Part shown: positions 10,173-18,573 of the stretch, piece by piece
How positions within the stretch are numbered: the stretch's first letter is position 1
Layout: each line of letters opens with the position of its first letter
Notes under the pieces: model-generated
Seen by the model: the letters and a program-made list of their open reading frames with translations, nothing else
What the model was told of the DNA's origin: nothing
The model's database searches: none
Made by a program: the position numbers and the translations under genes
From: Bacteroides oleiciplenus YIT 12058
GTDB lineage: Bacteria; Bacteroidota; Bacteroidia; Bacteroidales; Bacteroidaceae
DNA: 64,000 nt
Assembly (NCBI RefSeq): GCF_000315485.1
Contig: NZ_JH992940.1
Location: forward strand, 1,500,816-1,564,815
Reading direction: 5' to 3'

Positions 10173-10208
10173 TTAGCCCTTGCAATAATTAATTATTGCA
10201 AGGGCTAA
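10173..10208. terminator. Bidirectional terminator, perfect 36-bp palindrome
   Basis: TTAGCCCTTGCAATAATT (10173-10190) is followed directly by its full complement (10191-10208). It lies between the convergent ends of the 148-aa gene and valS and can serve both. Confidence 0.85.
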
Positions 10209-10234
10209 TTGTTTCTTGTATAAGCTAAGTTGTT

Positions 10235-12868
10235 TTACGCTTTCTTCAATGCAGCAATACTCTCTTTCAAAGAATTGATGATACTTTCTGCATCTGCCTG
10301 CTTCTTGCGTTCCATCTCAAGAACAGCAGCAGGAGCATTATTCACGAACTTCTCGTTGCTCAACTTCTTCATCACACCTTGCAGGAAGCCTTCTTTATGT
10401 TTCAGCTCGGCTTCCATACGGATGATTTCAGCTTCCACATCAATCATGTTACCCAAAGGCACAGCATATTCTGTTGTCCCTACCATGAATGAAGCTGCCC
10501 CATCTGCTTTGGCATCCACCACTTCGATAGCTGAAAGGTTACACATCTTTGCAATAACTGCGTTGAATGCAGCAACCGGGCTCTCACCCACTACCTGCAG
10601 TTCCAGTGCTTCCTTCTGAGCGATATTCTTCTGCAGACGGATAGAGCGAACATTACTGATCACCTCTTTCACCACTTCGAATTGCCGAATAGTCTCACCG
10701 TCTACATGGGTATTTATAGTCAAAGGACATACCATGAGGCTTTCACCTTCTTCGCGCTCATACATCTGTTGCCAGAGTTCTTCGGTAATGAACGGCATGA
10801 ACGGATGAAGCAAGTGAAGCAGGTTATCGAAATAACCAATCGTAGCACCATGAATTGAACTGTTGATACCTTGCCCATAAGCCGGCTTAATAATTTCGAG
10901 GTACCAGGAAGAGAATTCATCCCAGAACAATTTATAAACAGCCATAAGAGCTTCGCTCAAGCGATATTTACTAAACAAGTCAGCTACCTCAGCAGCAACC
11001 TCATTCTGTTTGGATTCAAACCATGATGCCGCCAGTCTTGCAGCTTCGGGTACAGGCTGATTGTCATCGATTGTCCAACCGCTTACCAAACGGAAAGCAT
11101 TCCATATCTTATTACAGAAGTTACGTCCCTGCTCGCAAAGTGCATCATCAAACAATATGTCATTCCCGGCAGGAGCCGCCAACATCATACCCATACGCAC
11201 ACCATCGGCACCAAACTTCTCAATCAACTCCAGTGGATCGGGCGAGTTACCAAGAGACTTGGACATTTTGCGTCCCTGCTTATCACGAACAATACCTGTA
11301 AAATATACGTTCTTGAATGGCATTTTTCCTTCATATTCATATCCTGCCATAATCATGCGGGCTACCCAGAAGAATATAATATCCGGACCCGTCACAAGGT
11401 CACTTGTGGGATAGTAATAATCAATTTCTTCATTGCCCGGATTGTTAATGCCATCAAACAAAGAGATAGGCCACAACCACGAAGAAAACCAAGTATCCAG
11501 GCAGTCTTCATCTTGACGAAGATCTTCCATCGTCAAAGCAGAATTACCCGATTTTTCTTTCGCCAACTTCAGAGCTTCTTCTTCCGTAGCAGCCACCACG
11601 TAACCTCCTTCCGGAAGGAAATATGCCGGAATACGATGTCCCCACCACAACTGACGGCTGATACACCAGTCCTTGATGTTCTCCATCCAGTAGCGATACG
11701 TATTCTTATATTTGGCGGGATAGAATTTCAAATCATCATTCATTACCGGCGGCAAGGCCATATCTGCGAAATGCTGCATTTTCAGGAACCATTGCATGGA
11801 GAGTTTCGGCTCGATAACTACATTAGTACGTTCAGAGTAGCCTACCTTGTTAGTATAAGCCTCCACCTTGTCCAACAGACCGGCAGCTTCGAGGTCCTTC
11901 TCTATCTGCTTACGTACGTCAAAACGATCCATGCCGATATAAAGACCGGCAGCTTCGCTCAACGTTCCATTATCATTGAAAATATCGATGCTTGGCAAGT
12001 TGTACTTCTCACCCAGCATGTAGTCGTTCACATCATGGGCAGGAGTAACCTTCAAACAACCGGTACCGAATTCAATATCTACATACTCATCTTCAATCAC
12101 CGGAATAACACGATTCACCAAAGGCACAATTACGTTTTTGCCTTTTAGCCATTCGTTTTTCGGATCGTTCGGATTGATACACATAGCAGTATCACCCATA
12201 ATCGTTTCAGGACGGGTAGTAGCCACTACAGCATAGCGTCCTTCCGAATCACCTTCTACTTTATAGCGCAGATAATATAACTTACCATGTTCTTCCTTAT
12301 AGATAACTTCCTCATCAGAGAGAGCGGTCAAAGCTTTCGGATCCCAGTTTACCATACGCACACCACGGTAAATCAAGCCTTTATTGTAGAGGTCTACAAA
12401 TACCTTCAGCACGCTTTCACTACGTTTTTCATCCATAGTAAAGGCAGTACGGTCCCAGTCACAGGAAGCACCCAGTTTACGAAGTTGCTTTAGGATAATG
12501 CCGCCATGTTCATCAGTCCACTCCCAGGCATGTTTCAAGAATTCCTCACGGGTAAGGTCAGTTTTCTTGATGCCTTGCGCAGCAAGCTTATTCACCACTT
12601 TAGCCTCAGTAGCAATAGAAGCATGGTCGGTACCCGGCACCCAGCAGGCATTCTTGCCTTCCATACGGGCACGGCGTACCAGAATATCTTGAATGGTATT
12701 ATTAAGCATGTGTCCCATGTGCAACACACCGGTGACGTTAGGAGGTGGGATGACGATGGTATAAGGCTCACGACCATCGGGTTTTGAACTGAATAATTTG
12801 TGGTCTAACCAATATTGGTACCACTTTCCCTCTACGTCAGCAGGGTTGTACTTACTTGCTAATTCCAT
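10235..12868 (-). CDS. valS: Valyl-tRNA synthetase
   Basis: Charges tRNA-Val with valine in the cytoplasm, with an editing domain that removes mischarged threonine. The 877-aa length is typical. Class I signatures are visible: [13 protein letters not shown] at residues 41-53 (HIGH-type) and [10 protein letters not shown] in the C-terminal half of the Rossmann fold (KMSKS). The conserved [16 protein letters not shown] block and the editing-domain [12 protein letters not shown] are also present. The C-terminus ends in the usual coiled-coil tRNA-binding arm (about residues 810-877, rich in Glu/Lys/Ala). A -7 box lies about 45 nt upstream. Identification is secure. Confidence 0.98.
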   Translation of the reverse strand: MELASKYNPADVEGKWYQYWLDHKLFSSKPDGREPYTIVIPPPNVTGVLHMGHMLNNTIQDILVRRARMEGKNACWVPGTDHASIATEAKVVNKLAAQGIKKTDLTREEFLKHAWEWTDEHGGIILKQLRKLGASCDWDRTAFTMDEKRSESVLKVFVDLYNKGLIYRGVRMVNWDPKALTALSDEEVIYKEEHGKLYYLRYKVEGDSEGRYAVVATTRPETIMGDTAMCINPNDPKNEWLKGKNVIVPLVNRVIPVIEDEYVDIEFGTGCLKVTPAHDVNDYMLGEKYNLPSIDIFNDNGTLSEAAGLYIGMDRFDVRKQIEKDLEAAGLLDKVEAYTNKVGYSERTNVVIEPKLSMQWFLKMQHFADMALPPVMNDDLKFYPAKYKNTYRYWMENIKDWCISRQLWWGHRIPAYFLPEGGYVVAATEEEALKLAKEKSGNSALTMEDLRQDEDCLDTWFSSWLWPISLFDGINNPGNEEIDYYYPTSDLVTGPDIIFFWVARMIMAGYEYEGKMPFKNVYFTGIVRDKQGRKMSKSLGNSPDPLELIEKFGADGVRMGMMLAAPAGNDILFDDALCEQGRNFCNKIWNAFRLVSGWTIDDNQPVPEAARLAASWFESKQNEVAAEVADLFSKYRLSEALMAVYKLFWDEFSSWYLEIIKPAYGQGINSSIHGATIGYFDNLLHLLHPFMPFITEELWQQMYEREEGESLMVCPLTINTHVDGETIRQFEVVKEVISNVRSIRLQKNIAQKEALELQVVGESPVAAFNAVIAKMCNLSAIEVVDAKADGAASFMVGTTEYAVPLGNMIDVEAEIIRMEAELKHKEGFLQGVMKKLSNEKFVNNAPAAVLEMERKKQADAESIINSLKESIAALKKA

Positions 12869-12912
12869 ATCTTTAAATCTGTATATAATTAGTGTATCGT
12901 GAATAACGGGCG

Positions 12913-12920
12913 CAAAATTA
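12913..12920 (-). promoter_or_regulatory. -7 box for valS
   Basis: On the minus strand TAATTTTG (12920-12913) matches TAnnTTTG, placed between valS and the upstream membrane protein gene. No clear -33 box. Confidence 0.4.
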
Positions 12921-12931
12921 CTAAATTAAAT

Positions 12932-13573
12932 TCAAATCTTACCACCCTCCGGCCCTTTCTGTGCAGAGAACGATAATTTATATCCTTCATAAAGGGCTAT
13001 TCCATAAAATACGATTGTCATAGAGGCTATGTTCTCCACTACCACTGACATTACCTCACCATAATCGGCATTCAGGAGAACTTCCATAAAGGAAACATCA
13101 TTGTCCTTTGCCACCCAGCCTACGATAGAGAAGAAATCGCCCATAACGCAACTCACCAATGCCAATGCTGCACCAATGATACCGAATATAGGACGTACTC
13201 CTTTTCCCTGGCGCATCGCTATTCCTACCAGAAAACCTACACCAATGGCCATATACCCTATTTGATACCCGGTAGAAATAGATACCAAAGCCCACGCCAC
13301 AGCCCCCACAATACATGCCAGCACTCCCAGCAATACTGCTTTCGATAAATTCTCTCCAGCCAGGAGTTGTTCCCTATCCACATGTGCTGAATAGTCTTCC
13401 GGTTTCGGAGTGGGTGCCATCTTTTCTAACTCTTCGTCTTTCTGATAGCTCTCGCATTCGCCCTGAAAAGCAGGGATAGCTCCTGTACGTTTGCAAACCA
13501 GTCCTCTTCCATTTACGAAATCGCGTGAAACGCAATTACGGCAATAGCGTTCAATGTCATTCTGCTCAGTCAT
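12932..13573 (-). CDS. Four-TM membrane protein with N-terminal Cys cluster
   Basis: About 213 aa from the ATG at 13573; a GTG eight codons further upstream (13597) is the alternative start. The N-terminus has the pattern YCRNC...VCKRT...GECESY, four cysteines spaced like a small zinc ribbon, facing the cytoplasm. Four hydrophobic segments follow (about residues 78-103, 106-124, 130-155, 178-205), so it is an inner-membrane protein. I do not assign a function. A minus-strand -7 box lies at 13617-13624, divergent from the DUF3810 gene. The valS gene follows after 63 nt in the same direction. Confidence 0.7.
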   Translation of the reverse strand: MTEQNDIERYCRNCVSRDFVNGRGLVCKRTGAIPAFQGECESYQKDEELEKMAPTPKPEDYSAHVDREQLLAGENLSKAVLLGVLACIVGAVAWALVSISTGYQIGYMAIGVGFLVGIAMRQGKGVRPIFGIIGAALALVSCVMGDFFSIVGWVAKDNDVSFMEVLLNADYGEVMSVVVENIASMTIVFYGIALYEGYKLSFSAQKGPEGGKI

Positions 13574-13616
13574 AACCACAGTGTCTAATGTTGTCACTTA
13601 ATTAATAGTTTTTGTG

Positions 13617-13624
13617 CAAATATA
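13617..13624 (-). promoter_or_regulatory. -7 box for the four-TM protein gene
   Basis: TATATTTG on the minus strand matches TAnnTTTG; about 43 nt to the preferred ATG at 13573. Confidence 0.5.
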
Positions 13625-13658
13625 AAGCTATTTTCCTGCGTGACATTTAATAAATGTA

Positions 13659-13666
13659 TATTTTTG
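13659..13666 (+). promoter_or_regulatory. -7 box for the DUF3810 gene
   Basis: TATTTTTG matches TAnnTTTG, with 21 nt to the ATG at 13688. It is divergent from and only about 35 nt away from the -7 box for the opposite gene. Confidence 0.5.
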
Positions 13667-13687
13667 CCTTTCAAATATGATTTGAGA

Positions 13688-14737
13688 ATGGAATACAAGC
13701 AAAAGATTCGTTATATAGCATTATGTGTGCTGTTATTGACTATTTGGGGCACGCAACTCATCCCGGCTATGGGAAAAGTATATGCCCATAATATATATCC
13801 GGTCATTGCATACTGCCTATCCTCCTTCTCACGACTGATTCCCTTTGCCATCGGAGATTTATTCATAGCCCTCAGCATCGCAGGCGTACTTCTCTACCCT
13901 ATTTATGCCCGCTGCTTTCAAAAGAAGAAATGGAAGCGGATTCTGCTGAATGATATCGAATATCTGTTATGGATATACGTTTGGTTCTACCTTGCATGGG
14001 GATTGAATTACTCCCAACCCAATTTCTACCAGCGCACAAGCATCCCCTACACTGCATACACGCCGGATAACTTTCAGGAGTTTGTTGATGATTATGTTGA
14101 AAAGCTGAATGCATCCTACGTAGATGTGACTACAATCAACAAAGACCTCATCCGCCGGGAAACTGTTAGCGGCTACAATCAGATTAGCGACACATTGGGC
14201 GTACACCGTCCTTTCCACAAATCTCCCCGGGTAAAGACAATGCTCTTCACCCCGTTGATATCCATGGTCGGAGTCACCGGAAGCATGGGGCCATTCTTCT
14301 GTGAATTCACCTTGAACGGAGATTTGCTCCCTTCACAATACCCTGCCACATACGCCCATGAACTGGCACACTTATTAGGTATCTCCAGTGAAGCGGAGGC
14401 CAACTTCTATGCTTATCAGGTATGTACTCGTTCGCAGGCACGAGGTATCCGTTTTTGCGGATACTTCTCCGTATTGGGACACGTACTTGTCAACGCTCGC
14501 CGACTGATGAATGAAGAACAGTACAAAGAACTTTTCAACAAGATACGCCCTGAAATCATAGAACTGTCTCAAAAGAACCATAAATACTGGATGGAAAAAT
14601 ACAGCCCCCTTATTGGAGACATACAAGACTGGATATATGACCTGTATCTGAAAGGGAACAAAATACAAAGTGGGCGTAAGAACTATTCCGAAGTAGTGGG
14701 ATTACTTATTTCCTACGAAGCCTGGAAAAAAAAATAA
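13688..14737 (+). CDS. DUF3810 membrane protein with HExxH zinc-peptidase motif
   Basis: About 349 aa. I start it at MEYKQK (13688), because the upstream in-frame start at 13640 precedes the -7 box at 13659. Three hydrophobic segments near the N-terminus (residues about 8-27, 38-77, 95-112) anchor it in the inner membrane. They are followed by a soluble domain containing YAHELAHLLGISSEAEANF, that is HELAH with a downstream Glu, the layout of a gluzincin-type metallopeptidase. Such DUF3810 proteins are conserved in Bacteroidetes, and I know of no established substrate. The gene is followed at 26 nt by mazG and probably shares its transcript. Confidence 0.82.
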   Translation: MEYKQKIRYIALCVLLLTIWGTQLIPAMGKVYAHNIYPVIAYCLSSFSRLIPFAIGDLFIALSIAGVLLYPIYARCFQKKKWKRILLNDIEYLLWIYVWFYLAWGLNYSQPNFYQRTSIPYTAYTPDNFQEFVDDYVEKLNASYVDVTTINKDLIRRETVSGYNQISDTLGVHRPFHKSPRVKTMLFTPLISMVGVTGSMGPFFCEFTLNGDLLPSQYPATYAHELAHLLGISSEAEANFYAYQVCTRSQARGIRFCGYFSVLGHVLVNARRLMNEEQYKELFNKIRPEIIELSQKNHKYWMEKYSPLIGDIQDWIYDLYLKGNKIQSGRKNYSEVVGLLISYEAWKKK

Positions 14738-14763
14738 TAATTAAAAATTAATAATTAAAACTC

Positions 14764-15561
14764 ATGTCACATACAAGAAAAGAACAGATGGAAGCCTTCG
14801 GACGCTTCCTCGACATACTCGACGAACTTCGCGAGAAATGTCCCTGGGACCGCAAACAGACTAACGAAAGTCTGCGTCCCAATACCATTGAAGAAACCTA
14901 TGAACTTTGCGATGCCTTGATACGCAATGATAAAGACGACATCTGTAAGGAACTGGGCGATGTATTGCTCCACGTGGCCTTCTATGCCAAAATAGGTTCG
15001 GAGAAAGGCGATTTCGACATGAAAGACGTGTGTGACCGCCTATGCGAAAAGCTGATCTTCCGTCATCCCCATGTATTCGGTGATGTAAAAGCCGATACCG
15101 CCGGACAAGTTTCTGAAAACTGGGAACAACTGAAACTGAGAGAAAAAGGTGGAAACAAGAGCGTCCTAAGTGGTGTACCCTCTGCCCTTCCCTCACTAAT
15201 CAAAGCCTACCGTATTCAGGATAAAGCCCGCAATGTCGGTTTCGACTGGGAAGAGCGCGAACAAGTCTGGGACAAGGTAAAAGAAGAAATTCATGAATTC
15301 CAGGAAGAAGTAGCCCATATGAATAAGGATAAGGCAGAAGCCGAATTCGGGGATGTACTATTCAGTCTCATCAATGCTGCCCGCCTCTACAAAATCAATC
15401 CGGACAATGCATTAGAACGTACCAACCAGAAGTTTATCAATCGTTTCAACTATCTGGAAGCACACACCATCAAAGAAGGCAAGAACCTGCACGAAATGAC
15501 CTTAGAAGAGATGGATGCCATTTGGAACGAGGCTAAAAAGCAAGAAAAACAAGCTGATTAA
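14764..15561 (+). CDS. mazG: Nucleoside triphosphate pyrophosphohydrolase MazG
   Basis: Hydrolyses (d)NTPs to the monophosphate and pyrophosphate, a house-cleaning enzyme of the cytoplasm. The 265-aa protein has two MazG domains. The first carries CPWDRKQTNESL (residue about 24), EETYELCDAL and KELGDVLLHVAFYA. The second has WDKVKEEIHEFQEEV and AEAEFGDVLFSLINAARL, so both E-x-x-E...E-x-x-D metal-binding sets are intact. The start follows an A/T-rich spacer after the DUF3810 gene. A strong bidirectional terminator follows. Confidence 0.95.
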   Translation: MSHTRKEQMEAFGRFLDILDELREKCPWDRKQTNESLRPNTIEETYELCDALIRNDKDDICKELGDVLLHVAFYAKIGSEKGDFDMKDVCDRLCEKLIFRHPHVFGDVKADTAGQVSENWEQLKLREKGGNKSVLSGVPSALPSLIKAYRIQDKARNVGFDWEEREQVWDKVKEEIHEFQEEVAHMNKDKAEAEFGDVLFSLINAARLYKINPDNALERTNQKFINRFNYLEAHTIKEGKNLHEMTLEEMDAIWNEAKKQEKQAD

Positions 15562-15579
15562 AGGATTGAGCGCCAAAGC

Positions 15580-15633
15580 AACAAGGGGACAAGGAGCTGC
15601 GTTATCATAACACATGGTCCTTGTCCCCTTGTT
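15580..15633. terminator. Bidirectional terminator between mazG and the sigma-factor operon
   Basis: A 16-bp perfect stem, AACAAGGGGACAAGGA (15580-15595) and its complement (15618-15633), with a 22-nt loop. It separates convergent transcripts. Confidence 0.8.
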
Positions 15634-15661
15634 TCCTTATCCTCTTGTCAACTGATATATC

Positions 15662-16138
15662 CTATTTCTTCTTTCCTTGCGGTTTCTGAGGTTCTCCACC
15701 TTTTTTATTATGCATTCCCTTCAGCAACTCGCGATTAAAGCGCATTTCAGCACGCTGCACCAAATATATCTTTCTACTCGGAATGATTTTCTTGAACTTC
15801 TCAAAATAAGTTTTCTCCAGACGATTGGTAGCAATACGGGCATCATATACGCCCTCTAAAATCTCATTATATTGCGCCTCGGTGGTCTTTTCGTCCTTTC
15901 CTTTGCGAAGTAAGTTCCATGCTTCATCATTCAACTGTTTCTTGCGATCCTGCAACTCAAAATAAACAGGAAAGAATTTAGCAGCTTCCTCCTTGGTCAG
16001 TTCCGCTTTTTCCGTGATATACGCTTTCTGCTTAGCACGGAATTCATCCGGAGACAAATGTTGGTTGCATCCGTCCATGGCCCACAACAAGGGTGTGAAA
16101 CTGCACATTACAATAAATAAAACAATCAGTTTTTTCAT
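15662..16138 (-). CDS. Exported Spy/CpxP-like small helical protein
   Basis: A 158-aa protein with a signal peptide (about residues 1-20, ending LLWA) and a mature helical, highly charged body containing FRAKQKAYITEKAELTKEEAAKFFPVY and an arginine-rich end. The LTKEEA-type spacing and the size recall periplasmic Spy/CpxP-like chaperones, which sense or buffer misfolded proteins; this is an analogy, not a firm family call. The C-terminus is a Lys/Gly/Pro-rich tail. It is the last gene of an operon with the ECF sigma factor, 36 nt after the putative anti-sigma gene, so an envelope-stress role is plausible. Confidence 0.65.
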   Translation of the reverse strand: MKKLIVLFIVMCSFTPLLWAMDGCNQHLSPDEFRAKQKAYITEKAELTKEEAAKFFPVYFELQDRKKQLNDEAWNLLRKGKDEKTTEAQYNEILEGVYDARIATNRLEKTYFEKFKKIIPSRKIYLVQRAEMRFNRELLKGMHNKKGGEPQKPQGKKK

Positions 16139-16174
16139 TTTCTTCTCAATACAATTAAGTTGTTCGCACTCACA

Positions 16175-16549
16175 TCATTCTACACTGGCATCCGTGAGAT
16201 AGACATACAACGAATAATCATCCAGCATGGAGTTATCCAATACCGTACTGATATATTCATCAGAAACGACTTCCGTTTCAGTATCATCCATCGCTATTTG
16301 ATCAGTCGCAGGTGTACGGTCAGCAGAAGCAACGCGGATAATCAATGCTGCACCGGCAAACATGGCAGTCATATATAACCACGGCTTAATTCTCTCCCAC
16401 TTCGTAGGTTCTTTTTTAATAAATACAGGGGTCTCCTTTTCCGGAAGCCGGCTCATCACCTCTGAAGTCAGATTTTCAAAGTATCCGTCAGGAACACGAA
16501 AAACATTTTCCTTTCCTACCTTCTTCAAGATGTTATCTTCTTCTTTCAT
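16175..16549 (-). CDS. Putative single-span membrane anti-sigma factor
   Basis: A 124-aa protein. The N-terminal cytoplasmic part (residues 1-50) includes VPDGYFENLTSEVMSRL, a motif often found at the start of Bacteroidetes proteins paired with ECF sigma factors. One membrane span follows (about residues 56-74), then an acidic periplasmic tail. No zinc-binding HxxxCxxC motif is present. It sits 48 nt downstream of the sigma gene. The anti-sigma role is inferred from position and topology only. Confidence 0.6.
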   Translation of the reverse strand: MKEEDNILKKVGKENVFRVPDGYFENLTSEVMSRLPEKETPVFIKKEPTKWERIKPWLYMTAMFAGAALIIRVASADRTPATDQIAMDDTETEVVSDEYISTVLDNSMLDDYSLYVYLTDASVE

Positions 16550-16597
16550 AAGCTTTTTTCCTTTCTGTTAGGTTAGACTACGTTTTTTAGTAAAGGT

Positions 16598-17152
16598 TTA
16601 AACCTCTCCCTCTAAAAACTTCTCGATTTTTTTAACTGCATGATGATATGAGGCTTTCAGAGCACCGACAGATGTGCCGAAGATGTTGGACATCTCCTCG
16701 TATTTCATTTCCTGATAATACTTTAGATTGAATACCATACGCTGTTTCTCCGGTAAAGTAAGCAATGCTTTTTGCAAGGATCTCTGTGCCCGGTCACCGG
16801 AAAAGTAAGGATCACTCTCTAACTTTTGAAGCACGGAAGCATCTTCATCATCAATAGAGACAGTGGACACAGCACGCTGTTTATTCAGAAAAGTCAAACA
16901 TTCATTCAAGGCAATGCGATAGAGCCACGTAGAAAGCTTCGCATCTCCGCGGAAATAATCAATATTCGTCCATGCCTTGATGAAGGTATTCTGAAGTAAA
17001 TCATTGGCATCTTCATGCAAAAGCACCATACGACGGATTTGCCAGTATAATTGTTCGCTATATTGCGCAACAATCAACTCAAATCCTCGCTTTTGTGTAC
17101 TTTCCTCTTGTAGAAGCTCCAGTACTTCGCGTTCATTATAGGAAGGATTCAT
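16598..17152 (-). CDS. ECF RNA polymerase sigma factor
   Basis: A 184-aa sigma-70 family protein of the extracytoplasmic function group. Region 2 (about residues 20-90) contains QLYWQIRRMV, DANDLLQNTFIKAW and LSTWLYRIALNECLTFLNK. Region 4 (about 125-178) contains LPEKQRMVFNLKYYQEMKYEEMSNI and a helix-turn-helix, GTSVGALKASYHHAVKKI. It directs transcription from a subset of promoters, presumably under control of the membrane protein encoded just downstream. It starts 20 nt after the secretion-tail-like gene, so a common transcript from 17525-17555 is likely. Confidence 0.9.
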   Translation of the reverse strand: MNPSYNEREVLELLQEESTQKRGFELIVAQYSEQLYWQIRRMVLLHEDANDLLQNTFIKAWTNIDYFRGDAKLSTWLYRIALNECLTFLNKQRAVSTVSIDDEDASVLQKLESDPYFSGDRAQRSLQKALLTLPEKQRMVFNLKYYQEMKYEEMSNIFGTSVGALKASYHHAVKKIEKFLEGEV

Positions 17153-17172
17153 AAGTATCTATTCCGTTTTGT

Positions 17173-17493
17173 TTATTTGATTACCACTTTCCGCACGACA
17201 TTTCCAATCTTAAAGATGTAATAACCCTTAGGCAAATTCACCTGAACCGTGGCATCCGTAGAGTCAATGCGTATAGTGGTAAGTTTCACGCCTACAATAT
17301 TGTAGACTTCCATTTGGGAACCGGGGACCGCATTCTGCACACGTACCTGGTTATCCGCCGAAACAGTCAGTACAATTGTAGAAGACGGCTGCTCTTTCTG
17401 CGCCGTTTCCTGCTTCCGACCGTCCTGCGCCCATGCTACGGACTGCGACGAAAAAGTCAACAAAAAGAAAAAACAATAGAGTAACTTTCTCAT
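17173..17493 (-). CDS. Small exported protein resembling a T9SS C-terminal sorting domain
   Basis: 106 aa: a signal peptide (about residues 1-22, ending AWAQ), a short polar linker, then an all-beta C-terminal domain. Its pattern is VRVQNAVPGSQMEVYNIVG, VKLTTIRI, LPKGYYIFKIG and a final VRKVVIK. This is the architecture of type-A secretion-tail (Por secretion system C-terminal) domains, normally the last 80 residues of much larger proteins. Here it stands alone. Most gut Bacteroides lack a full type IX system, so the domain may be only structurally related. It is the first gene of the sigma-factor operon. Confidence 0.65.
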   Translation of the reverse strand: MRKLLYCFFFLLTFSSQSVAWAQDGRKQETAQKEQPSSTIVLTVSADNQVRVQNAVPGSQMEVYNIVGVKLTTIRIDSTDATVQVNLPKGYYIFKIGNVVRKVVIK

Positions 17494-17524
17494 CTATAAG
17501 CCTATGTTTTCAAATTATTCCGTA

Positions 17525-17555
17525 CAAATATACGGTATTCGATTCGATAAAACAA
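17525..17555 (-). promoter_or_regulatory. Promoter of the sigma-factor operon
   Basis: On the minus strand TTG (17555-17553), 20 nt, then TATATTTG (17532-17525): a full consensus match, with about 31 nt to the first ATG at 17493. Confidence 0.65.
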
Positions 17556-17578
17556 AAATCATCTCGCTAAATTAGCGT

Positions 17579-18493
17579 TTATATACTCAAACATAATGTC
17601 TCCTTCGCCAACACTGTCTCAGGAAAGATTGCCGAAGCCTCATGAAGCAGCACATTCTCATCTTCATAACGAGCGGAGAAATGTCCAATCAGCAACTTCT
17701 TCACTCCTGCCGCTTTGGCTATCTCTCCTGCCTGAACGGCTGTGGTATGAAAAGTCTCCCTTGCACGAGGCAAATCCGCACTTGCAAAAGTAGCTTCATG
17801 GAACAGTAAATCCACTCCTTTAATCTGCTCTGCTATCTCAGGCATATAAATGGTATCCGAACAATAAGCATAACTTCGTGGCAAGTCCGACGGGCGGGTT
17901 AATACAGAGTTAGCAACCGTTTTACCTTCGGGAGTCACATAGTCTGCCCCATTCTTTATCTTGTTCAATTCATACACCGGCACTTCATAAAAGTCAATCA
18001 TTTCCCGGATTATATGATTAGGACGCTGTTTTTCTGCAAACAGAAAGCCACAACAGGGCATACGGTGACGCAATGGAATGGTAGTAACCGTCAGGGAGCG
18101 ATCTTCATATATCACTCCAGACTCCTTTGTTTCAAACTCATGAAAAAGAACTTTATACATCATCTGCCGACAAAAGAAGTCCAACATCGGAGTCAACAAA
18201 GCTTCCAATCCCTTCGGTGAATGAATATGCAACTCTGCAGTACGTCCCAGCAGATTAAGCGTAGAAATCAGCCCCCATAAACCAAAACAATGATCACCAT
18301 GCAAATGGGAAATAAAGATATGATTCAGGCGAGAAAACTTCAGCCTGGATTTACGAAACTGCAATTGCGCTCCTTCCCCGCAATCTATCATATAAAGTTT
18401 ATCACGCACATTCACTACTTGCGAAGAGGCAAAGTGACGGGTGGTAGGCAACGCGGAACCGCAACCGAGTATATGTAGTTCAAATTTCTCCAT
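17579..18493 (-). CDS. rnz: Ribonuclease Z
   Basis: Endonuclease of the metallo-beta-lactamase fold that trims the 3' trailer of tRNA precursors. The 304-aa length is right for the short form. The zinc-binding HLHGDH motif is intact (H63, H65, D67, H68), followed by CFGLWGLISTLNLLGR, the usual RNase Z block. Further ligands are visible in YCSDT, in HEATF and in IGHFSARY near the C-terminus. The -7 box TATCTTTG lies only seven nucleotides before the ATG, suggesting a leaderless mRNA. Transcription starts just after the rpsA terminator. Confidence 0.95.
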   Translation of the reverse strand: MEKFELHILGCGSALPTTRHFASSQVVNVRDKLYMIDCGEGAQLQFRKSRLKFSRLNHIFISHLHGDHCFGLWGLISTLNLLGRTAELHIHSPKGLEALLTPMLDFFCRQMMYKVLFHEFETKESGVIYEDRSLTVTTIPLRHRMPCCGFLFAEKQRPNHIIREMIDFYEVPVYELNKIKNGADYVTPEGKTVANSVLTRPSDLPRSYAYCSDTIYMPEIAEQIKGVDLLFHEATFASADLPRARETFHTTAVQAGEIAKAAGVKKLLIGHFSARYEDENVLLHEASAIFPETVLAKETLCLSI

Positions 18494-18500
18494 GATGCTG

Positions 18501-18508
18501 CAAAGATA
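18501..18508 (-). promoter_or_regulatory. -7 box of rnz, probably leaderless
   Basis: TATCTTTG on the minus strand (18508-18501), followed by GC and the ATG at 18493 after seven nucleotides. No -33 TTG is evident because the rpsA terminator occupies that position. Confidence 0.55.
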
Positions 18509-18510
18509 CG

Positions 18511-18550
18511 GAAAAAAAAGAAAGGGTGCCTGTTTTCACAAGCACCCTTT
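18511..18550 (-). terminator. rpsA intrinsic terminator
   Basis: On the minus strand an AAAGGGTGC-type stem (arms 18541-18550 and 18521-18530, one internal mismatch, extended by TGT/ACA) is followed by a T-run (18512-18519). Confidence 0.85.
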
Positions 18551-18573
18551 ACCTTATTTATATATAGAAGTGA

